Source: Candidatus Competibacteraceae bacterium (GTDB lineage Bacteria; Pseudomonadota; Gammaproteobacteria; Competibacterales; Competibacteraceae). Taken from it: 5,316 nt of DNA. Location of the stretch: positions 1 through 5,316 of the forward strand of contig JAAUQA010000274.1 in NCBI GenBank assembly GCA_012032855.1, in the 5' to 3' direction. This document shows positions 1 through 4,808 of this stretch, piece after piece. The notes beneath the pieces were generated by a model that had not been told where the DNA came from, ran no database searches, and was given only the letters and a program-made list of their open reading frames with translations. The position numbers were made by a program, and so were the translations under genes. Each line of letters begins with the position of its first letter. Position 1 is the stretch's first letter.

Positions 1-253
1 GGCGCAGCCACACTTTGCCCTGTTCTCGCTGGGGGTTTGGTGCGCCGGATGCAATATCACGGGGGAGTTTGAGGGTGATTTTAGTCGCCTTACCTGACGC
101 TACCGCCTTTGAAGCCGATTGATCAGCGTGCCATTCGAAGTGAGCGAGTACGTTATGAACCTGCTGGTCGGGAACCTGTTGATCTTTCAGTTGTTGCGCC
201 AGATGGTCAATACCGTGCCCCGGCATAATATTCAAGGTGTAGCTGTTGGGCAT
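1..253 (-). CDS. Unrecognised protein downstream of a type III chaperone, partial (possible effector)
   Basis: An open frame starts with ATG at 253 and runs off the left edge, giving 84 visible residues with no stop. The N-terminus reads MPNSYTLNIMPGHG, followed by a Gln/Asp/His-rich stretch (about residues 17-45) and a more basic part (about 46-66). There is no signal peptide or membrane segment and I recognise no domain. The gene lies 53 bp downstream of the CesT-like chaperone gene on the same strand, the usual position of the chaperone's secreted partner, so an effector or other type III substrate is a reasonable inference but unproven. The Shine-Dalgarno region is poor, and an inverted repeat lies immediately upstream. 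A second ATG at codon 10 is an alternative start. Missing C-terminus: the remainder lies outside the window. Confidence 0.6.
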   Translation of the reverse strand, partial: MPNSYTLNIMPGHGIDHLAQQLKDQQVPDQQVHNVLAHFEWHADQSASKAVASGKATKITLKLPRDIASGAPNPQREQGKVWLR

Positions 254-254
254 A

Positions 255-298
255 GCGATGAGGCCTGCTGGGTAGTGTGAATTGGAATGCCTGATCGC
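255..298 (-). promoter_or_regulatory. Imperfect inverted repeat in front of the partial gene
   Basis: The arms at 289-298 and 255-264 read GCGATCAGGC and GCCTCATCGC in the transcript. They pair at 9 of 10 positions around a 24-nt loop. The downstream arm ends one base before the ATG at 253, so the hairpin would cover the ribosome-binding region of the partial gene. There is no U tract, so this is not a typical intrinsic terminator. A translational control or mRNA-processing role is inference. Confidence 0.4.
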
Positions 299-306
299 GG
301 TGCGCG

Positions 307-783
307 CTAAATGCGCAGCATTCCGGCGTTAAAGTCAGAGCGTTGCTGCTCAACCCGTTCCGGCTTCAGCCCGCCGTGTCGCGCGATGATTTCGCGCCAT
401 ACTCGGCCGCGATCCACGAAATCTTGTAAAATCTCAATCAGGTATTGCACGGCAATGTCGTTCAGGTTGAGGTCTAGGCACTGTTCGATTTCGCCGTCCG
501 GGGCGTCCAGCCCGAAGCGCAGTCCGCCGGTTTCGCGCCACAAGCCGTTGGCCACCAATAGCACCTGATAGGTCGCGGTGCGCTGCTCGTCTTTTACTGC
601 GCCTAAGGACATACACATCACGAGTTTGTGTAGCCGCTCATCGACATGCATTTCGACCGTCACCTCGTCGTCGAGCGCCATGATCCAAGATGCATCATCC
701 TGACGCAGCAACGCTTGAGCACCTTCCAAGAGGGGAACCGTTTCCAACAATATTTCGCGAAATTGTTCGATCACGTTTTCCAT
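307..783 (-). CDS. CesT/Tir-family type III secretion chaperone (putative)
   Basis: This gene encodes a 158-residue, acidic, soluble protein without signal peptide or membrane segment. The pattern matches CesT/SycE-type class I chaperones: an N-terminal helix (about 1-25), a hydrophobic strand with LDDEVTVEM (37-45), a central LL.AN..W..TGG..FGLD stretch (75-93), a strand around CLDLNLND (102-109) and a C-terminal helix ending in FVDRG..WRE (122-131). Family members are about 130-160 residues and bind the N-terminal part of an effector in the cytosol, keeping it competent for the type III injectisome. ATG at 783 is supported by GAGAGG eight bases upstream. The adjacent downstream gene is the natural candidate partner. 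The assignment rests on pattern recognition; no other secretion gene is visible here, so a YbjN-like or other CesT-fold protein cannot be excluded. Confidence 0.7.
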   Translation of the reverse strand: MENVIEQFREILLETVPLLEGAQALLRQDDASWIMALDDEVTVEMHVDERLHKLVMCMSLGAVKDEQRTATYQVLLVANGLWRETGGLRFGLDAPDGEIEQCLDLNLNDIAVQYLIEILQDFVDRGRVWREIIARHGGLKPERVEQQRSDFNAGMLRI

Positions 784-932
784 CGGCCTTACCTCTCTTC
801 ATTTTGCATGAAAGGGCATGTTCATCTTTCTGACCATAGTTTAATCACATGATTAGTCACTGTGCGGTTTGTTACCGCATTGTAATGTTCGGGTGTGAGG
901 GAATCGCTATGATGGTTACCGAGATCTAATTC
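784..932. promoter_or_regulatory. Divergent intergenic region with two inverted repeats
   Basis: This 149-bp gap lies between the divergent chaperone and zinc-ribbon genes and must hold the 5' control signals for both. It contains TAATCA-CA-TGATTA at 842-855 and TGCGGT-TTGTT-ACCGCA at 863-879, both with perfect 6-bp arms and only 7 bp apart, plausible as operator half-sites. Hexamers resembling a -10 box exist (TTTAAT at 840-845 on plus; TACAAT at 884-879 on minus), but neither has a good -35 partner, so no promoter is called with confidence. Confidence 0.4.
909..929 (+). CDS. Six-codon leader ORF upstream of the zinc-ribbon gene (tentative)
   Basis: ATG at 909 has the best Shine-Dalgarno sequence of the region, GAGGG at 897-901, seven bases upstream. 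It encodes only MMVTEI before TAA at 927-929, and the next gene starts three bases later in the same frame. The gene's own ATG at 933 has only a weak GAG at 921-923 in front of it. Either ribosomes load here and reinitiate at 933, or the stop codon is a mutation that shortened the downstream protein. It may also be chance. Confidence 0.25.
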   Translation: MMVTEI

Positions 933-1340
933 ATGAGTGGCGATCAGATGCCTGAAATCGTTATTGTCGGTTTGCTGTCGGTGAGTGTGCTCGTCCTGGC
1001 GTGGCTGCTGATGAAATACTTCATGAGGCGCAATCGTGTCCTTCCTGAACAACAGGCGGCACGCGCCGCCAACCATTACACCTGTCCCGACTGCGGCGAG
1101 CCGATGCAACCCGGTTATCTGCTGCTCGGACGAGGGGCTATCTGGGCACCGCGAACGGAAAAAGCGCCTGGCAACGTAACGCACATTGGTCAAGCACTAC
1201 CCAATACCGTAAGCTTCGGTTTACCACCAGATCTCAACCTGGGATGGCGTTGTATCCCTTGCAACCTGCTGCTAGTGGATCATCGCCAGTTGGTGCGGCC
1301 TCAACGCGGCAGCATCAAGGAAAGCGGGATTTTCCGTTGA
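933..1340 (+). CDS. Membrane-anchored zinc-ribbon-like protein, DUF6487-like
   Basis: This gene encodes a 135-residue protein with one N-terminal membrane segment (about residues 8-28) followed by a basic MRRNR stretch, which suggests a cytoplasmic C-terminal domain. That domain has two Cys pairs, CPDC at 51-54 and CIPC at 107-110, the spacing expected of a split zinc ribbon. The CPDCGEPMQPGYLL block with a following G-R-G..W (67-71) resembles the DUF6487 family, small proteins of unknown function that probably bind zinc. The segment between the Cys pairs (75-100) has no recognised motif. It is divergent from the chaperone gene and 32 bp upstream of the Cache gene with no terminator between them, so co-transcription with the downstream pair is likely. 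ATG at 933 is taken as the start although its Shine-Dalgarno is weak; ATG at 948 is possible. Confidence 0.7.
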   Translation: MSGDQMPEIVIVGLLSVSVLVLAWLLMKYFMRRNRVLPEQQAARAANHYTCPDCGEPMQPGYLLLGRGAIWAPRTEKAPGNVTHIGQALPNTVSFGLPPDLNLGWRCIPCNLLLVDHRQLVRPQRGSIKESGIFR

Positions 1341-1372
1341 CTCGGAACAAGCACATCATTTGAAAACGTGAT

Positions 1373-2470
1373 TTGAGGGGGCTCTATGAGGCTTTTTTCC
1401 GTGCTGAAAAAACTACAGTTACGCTGCTAGCGTTTGCGTTGTTCGCATCGGGCGCATTTGCCAAGGACACGGAATTCACCTCGACCTTGAACGCCCTGAT
1501 CCGGCTGTCGGCCGATCGCATTGACACCGTGTTCGGCGATGTGGCGGCCAGTACCCGCGCCTTGGCTGAAGAATACGTAGCGCTGTCCAGAACCGTTCCC
1601 CCAGCCACGCCTAAAGAACAAGAAATGTGGCAGGAGCGGTACAGTTCAATAGGCAAGACGGTTGGCTTTAAAACCTGGCCCGGCGAGTTGCAATCGCCGC
1701 CCGCATTCCAAGCCCCGCAGGTCGCTTTCTACGCTTACAACGGTACGGATTTCACTGCGGAAACCTTCCGCCAGCTCAACCTCTTCGAAAAAGTGACGCC
1801 GCTGTTTCGCGCCGCGTATCGGACCTTTGATTTCTCCTGGTCCTATTTCACCACCGTTGACAACGCCATGTTGATCTATCCTTTCCTGCCCATCAGTGAG
1901 GCGGTGAATAACCAAACGCCCACGGAACAGGTGTATTACACCAGTGCGGATTTCAAACAACGCCGCGCCGGCTGGACGTTGCCTTACTTGGATTTGGTCG
2001 GGGCGGGCATGATGATCACCGTCTCTTACCCGACCTATGACGGCGATAGGTTGCTCGGGGTGGTTTCCCACGACATCACGTTGAAACAGTTATCGGAATC
2101 CGTACTGAACCATCTGGTTTTGGAAGACGACGCAATCGCCTATATTGTCAGTGCTTCCGGGTTGGTAGTCGGCGTTACCGATGCCAAGCTTGCCCAAGAG
2201 TTGGATACCGTCAATCGCAAGGCAAAAGAGGCCATTCTTCATTATCGAACGGTGGATGCCTTACAACAGCTAGGCGTGGTCAAGGCAGTGGCCTCCGCCA
2301 CACCGTGGATCAACGAGGTTACCGAACAGGTGATCACTCAGGCAAACTCCGACCCACAGGCCGCCGTGATTAGTTTCGAGCGTGATAATCGGCGGGTACT
2401 AGCAGCAACGACGAAGTTGACCGGCTGGTATGTCGTCCTGGCGATTCCCCATCCGACGGGAGATCAGTAG
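1373..2470 (+). CDS. Secreted stand-alone double-Cache (dCache_1) sensor-like protein
   Basis: As written, the frame opens at TTG 1373 (365 residues). It has a hydrophobic segment at about 16-28 ending in AFA, a likely signal peptidase site after residue 30. The mature part is one dCache_1 module: a long helix (35-72), a membrane-distal subdomain with FDFSW (152-156), WTLPYLD (201-207) and LLGVVSHDITL (227-237), then a membrane-proximal subdomain (about 255-360) ending in WYVVLAIP. No membrane helix, HAMP, kinase, methyl-accepting or GGDEF domain follows, so it should be a soluble periplasmic ligand-binding protein rather than a full receptor. The usual R-x-WY ligand motif before the binding loop appears as Q-V-YY (186-189), so the classic amino-acid set is not obvious. 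The stop TAG is directly followed by the transporter's GTG. The true start is doubtful: the better ribosome site serves ATG 1386 in another frame. Confidence 0.75.
   Translation: MRGLYEAFFRAEKTTVTLLAFALFASGAFAKDTEFTSTLNALIRLSADRIDTVFGDVAASTRALAEEYVALSRTVPPATPKEQEMWQERYSSIGKTVGFKTWPGELQSPPAFQAPQVAFYAYNGTDFTAETFRQLNLFEKVTPLFRAAYRTFDFSWSYFTTVDNAMLIYPFLPISEAVNNQTPTEQVYYTSADFKQRRAGWTLPYLDLVGAGMMITVSYPTYDGDRLLGVVSHDITLKQLSESVLNHLVLEDDAIAYIVSASGLVVGVTDAKLAQELDTVNRKAKEAILHYRTVDALQQLGVVKAVASATPWINEVTEQVITQANSDPQAAVISFERDNRRVLAATTKLTGWYVVLAIPHPTGDQ
1375..1430 (+). other. Frame conflict at the start of the Cache gene
   Basis: GAGGGG at 1375-1380 is well placed for ATG at 1386, but that frame ends at TAG 1428-1430 after 14 codons. 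One extra base in the A6 run at 1407-1412 (or the T6 run at 1393-1398) would join ATG 1386 to the long frame. The A-run repair gives an N-terminus MRLFSVLKKTTVTLLAF, a textbook signal peptide with a basic n-region. The TTG at 1373 has no good Shine-Dalgarno and gives a less typical n-region with two Glu. A one-base deficit in the sequence is therefore the best reading. Confidence 0.5.
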
Positions 2471-3024
2471 GTGAGCAACGAACGTGGCAAAGCTATCGCA
2501 GCCGGTATTTCCGGTAATGTATTGGAATGGTATGACTTCGCCGTTTACGGCTATTTCGCGTTGACCATCGGCAAGCACTTTTTTCCCTCCGACGATCCGA
2601 CGACTTCGGTAATTGCGGCCTTTGGCGCGTTCGCTGCGGGATTTCTGATGCGTCCGGTCGGCAGTCTATTTTTCGGACATATGGGTGACAAACTCGGTCG
2701 TAAGCGGGCGCTCACATTATCAGTGATGCTGATGGCGATCCCGACATTCTGTCTTGGCTTGTTACCGACCTACGATCAAATCGGCCCTGCAGCAGCAGTG
2801 CTACTGGTTTTATTGCGTATGCTGCAGGGACTGTCGGTGGGGGGCGAGTACACTACGTCCATCACCTTTCTCGCTGAGCACAGCCGCCCGAAAAGGCGGG
2901 CTTTTTTCTGCAGCTGGAGTGTCTGGGGGGCGAATGCCGGAATCTTACTCGGTTCCGGCGTGGCCGCTTTGATTTCCAACACGATGAGTGCAGAAGCGGC
3001 GCAGGACTGGGGCTGGCGTTTGCC

Positions 3025-3029
3025 TTTTT
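3025..3029 (+). other. Frameshift site in the MHS transporter gene
   Basis: The frame from 2471 reads WGWRLPF and then WAAF before TGA at 3041-3043. Adding one T to the T5 run here gives LPFLGGVLIALVGL, the conserved MHS sequence leading into helix 6, and continues to the natural end. The frame break is thus placed within a few bases by protein similarity on both sides. Confidence 0.8.
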
Positions 3030-3703
3030 GGGCGGCGTTTTGATCGCGCTGGTGGGCTTGTTTATCAGGCGTGGTATCAGCGAACCGGCAACAAACGCGC
3101 CGCGCACTGAATCGCCGCTAGCGGAAAGTTTTCGCTACCATTGGCGAGACTTACTGCGGATTTCCGCCCTGGCAATCGTTTTGGCCGTCGCGTTCTACAT
3201 GGTTTTCATTTACGTAGCGACCTGGCTGCAAGAGATGGTGCATGTTTCAAAGGCCCGTGCGCTCGACATTAATACACTCGCAATGGCGTCGATGTTGATC
3301 ATCATCCCTGTGGGCGCCATGCTTTCCGACCGCATTGGCCGCAAGCCGATCTTGTGGGTTGCCATTGGTGGCCTGGCCTTGTTCAGTTACCCGTTGTTTC
3401 AATTGATGCACCATCAGGACGGTAACATGATACTCCTGGGCCAATTGGGATTTGCGGTGTTTGTCGGGTTATTGGCAGGGGTAATGCCGGCCACGATGGC
3501 CGAATTGGCGCCGGCTCGGGTTCGAGTCACGGTGATGTCGGTGGGTTACAATCTGAGTTTCGCCGTATTTGGCGGTACAGCGCCGATGGTCAGCGCTTAT
3601 CTGATCAAGACTACTCACGTTGACCTGTCGCCGGCGGTTTATCTTTCGATAGCGGCGCTCATCTCGCTGCTGGTCGTGTTCACGCTCAAGGAAACCGCTG
3701 GGA

Positions 3704-3729
3704 TTAAACTTGACGGGGCTGAGTCTTAA
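3704..3729. other. Tail-to-tail overlap of transporter and acyltransferase genes
   Basis: The plus-strand transporter ends with TAA at 3727-3729 and the minus-strand acyltransferase with TAA at 3706-3704, so 26 bp are coding on both strands. No stem-loop with a T tract is visible near here for either direction, so transcripts probably run into each other or end by Rho. Confidence 0.75.
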
Positions 3730-4570
3730 AGCGCTTATACGCCCACAGATATTGTTCGGGCCGTCGTCGAACGGCCTGTTCTACAGCGGCGTTGACTGCG
3801 GTTACCGACGCTTCCAGCGTCCCCTCGCTGACTATGCTCGGTAGCAAATCAAAACGCAATCGGTATCCTTGCCCTTTGGGCAACCGTTCGGCGAAAACCA
3901 GGCAAACCGGACAGTGGTATTTTATTGCCAACCGTGACAGCAGCACCATAGTATGGGCGGGTTGACCGAAGAACGGGGCAAAAATACCGGCTTCCCGATC
4001 CGGGTCCTGGTCCGGTAAAATGCCCAGCACTTCGGCGGCTTGCAACGCTTTGTAAAGCGCGCGGACGCCGGTGCTATCGGTGGGTACAGTGCGCCCGCCG
4101 GCACGTTCCCGACCCGTGCAAATCAGTTCATCAATCCCCAGGCGGCTGGGGCGGTACAAAATCGTGGTCGGATAACGGCTGGAGACATACAGCCCGGCCA
4201 CTTCCCAGGCGCCCAAATGCGGGGTGATGGCAATCCCGCCTCGACCCTGCGCCAGAGCGGTTTTCCAGGCATCTTCGCCGGTCACCGACTGAATCATGCC
4301 CAATACCTGTTGCTTATCCCACAGCCATAACGGGCCAAGTTCCAGCGCCACTTTGCCGGTTTCCGCTAAATTGCGCCGCAATAACCGGTCACGTTCGGTT
4401 GGGCTCCACTCGGGCAGACAACGGGCGATATTAGCGGCTGCGATGCGCTGCGGCTTATTGGGAATCCAGCTCAGCAACCAACCGATAAAGGTACCGATGG
4501 CGTGGACGACCGGCAGAGGGAACCACGCGCTGAAGCGCAGTAAACGGATGACGAGATCACGGCGACTCAT
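3704..4570 (-). CDS. LpxL/HtrB-family lipid A biosynthesis acyltransferase
   Basis: This gene encodes a 288-residue member of the LpxL/LpxM (HtrB/MsbB) late acyltransferases, which move an acyl chain from acyl-ACP onto the lipid A precursor at the inner face of the inner membrane. A hydrophobic N-terminal anchor lies at about 17-36. The catalytic H-x4-E motif is HLGAWE (His118, Glu123). Also present are the YRP..... region (139-141), a GRER stretch (153-156), GILPDQDP (183-190) with FAPFFG (197-202), and PEQYLWAYKRFK near the C-terminus (271-282). Length is slightly below E. coli LpxL. Whether it is a primary LpxL/LpxM or a paralogue acting on another lipid cannot be decided. ATG 4570 is preferred over TTG 4594 because the family N-terminus (SRRDLVIRLLR) begins here. 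It overlaps the DUF2007 gene by 14 bp and lacks its own Shine-Dalgarno, suggesting translational coupling. Its 3' end overlaps the transporter gene. Confidence 0.88.
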   Translation of the reverse strand: MSRRDLVIRLLRFSAWFPLPVVHAIGTFIGWLLSWIPNKPQRIAAANIARCLPEWSPTERDRLLRRNLAETGKVALELGPLWLWDKQQVLGMIQSVTGEDAWKTALAQGRGGIAITPHLGAWEVAGLYVSSRYPTTILYRPSRLGIDELICTGRERAGGRTVPTDSTGVRALYKALQAAEVLGILPDQDPDREAGIFAPFFGQPAHTMVLLSRLAIKYHCPVCLVFAERLPKGQGYRLRFDLLPSIVSEGTLEASVTAVNAAVEQAVRRRPEQYLWAYKRFKTQPRQV

Positions 4571-4808
4571 CGGATTCGGCGGATTCGGAATCAAGATCGG
4601 CGGAATAATCGTGATTCAGAATAACCTGTGCCCGTTCCGCGTCCTGGGCTTCGACCTGCAGTTTGATGCCGCCGACCGCTATACTGTAAAGCCAGTCGGT
4701 TTGTACCAGATGCTGATCAGCCAAGCGGCAATCTATGCCTTCGGCCAGCAAGCGACCACGCGCAATTGCCGCCTGCGGCAGAAAGTCAAAGCGTGCTATC
4801 GTCACCAT
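4557..4808 (-). CDS. DUF2007 domain small protein
   Basis: This gene encodes an 83-residue soluble protein. Residues 1-67 match the DUF2007 fold: a first strand VTIARFDF, a helix QAAIARGRLLAEGIDCRLAD (12-31), a middle strand around SIAVGGIKLQVEAQD (42-56) and a second helix AERAQVILN (57-65). The family is described as putative signal-transducing, but no molecular role is established. The tail (70-83) is Asp/Glu/Ser-rich (DLDSESAESDESP) and probably disordered; part of it is encoded by a 9-bp tandem repeat. ATG at 4808 overlaps the mlaA 3' end by 23 bp and the stop overlaps the acyltransferase start, so the three genes are almost certainly one operon. The Shine-Dalgarno is weak, consistent with coupling to mlaA translation. 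Confidence 0.8.
   Translation of the reverse strand: MVTIARFDFLPQAAIARGRLLAEGIDCRLADQHLVQTDWLYSIAVGGIKLQVEAQDAERAQVILNHDYSADLDSESAESDESP
4571..4588. repeat. Perfect 9-bp tandem duplication
   Basis: CGGATTCGG occurs twice in a row (4571-4579, 4580-4588), directly upstream of the acyltransferase ATG and inside the acidic tail of the DUF2007 gene. Nine bp keeps the frame, adding a Ser/Glu-type triplet of residues. It replaces any Shine-Dalgarno at this position. Confidence 0.7.

Larger units (their letters stand above)
2471..3729 (+). pseudogene. MHS-family (ProP-like) major facilitator transporter, split by a -1 frameshift
   Basis: Two frames, 2471-3043 (190 codons) and the continuation up to TAA 3727-3729 (open from about 3028), make one transporter. 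Restoring one base gives 419 residues, normal for MHS proteins lacking the ProP coiled-coil tail. Visible signatures are EWYDF (19-23), motif A GDKLGRKR (72-79), RMLQGLSVGGEY (116-127), WGWRLPF (180-186), a second motif A SDRIGRKP (286-293), MAELxPxxVRxT (346-353, repaired numbering) and YNLSFAVFGGTAP (360-372). MHS members are inner-membrane proton symporters for compounds such as proline, betaine, citrate, 2-oxoglutarate or shikimate; the substrate cannot be told here. GTG at 2471 is supported by GGGAGA at 2458-2463 and abuts the Cache gene stop. If the missing base is an assembly error the gene is intact; otherwise the first half alone would stop after about six membrane helices and be inactive. 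Confidence 0.85.

Noticed and set aside
822..1193. A 123-codon minus-strand frame that could be read as a gene upstream of the chaperone
   Set aside because: It covers the zinc-ribbon gene on the other strand and the divergent control region, and its product has no recognisable pattern.
1646..2071. A 141-codon open frame on the minus strand
   Set aside because: It is antisense to the Cache domain gene. Its composition (Arg/Gly/His rich) is typical of a shadow frame.
3028..3729. A separate 233-residue transporter gene starting at TTG 3028
   Set aside because: It is the second half of the MHS transporter. The TTG falls within a conserved helix, and no ribosome site precedes it.
3720..3745. 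AAGCGCTT palindrome as a terminator between the convergent genes
   Set aside because: The 8-bp palindrome has no loop and no T tract, so it is not a credible intrinsic terminator.
4571..4594. TTG 4594 as the acyltransferase start, adding IPNPPNP
   Set aside because: The added residues come from the 9-bp repeat, have no family support, and have no better ribosome site than ATG 4570.
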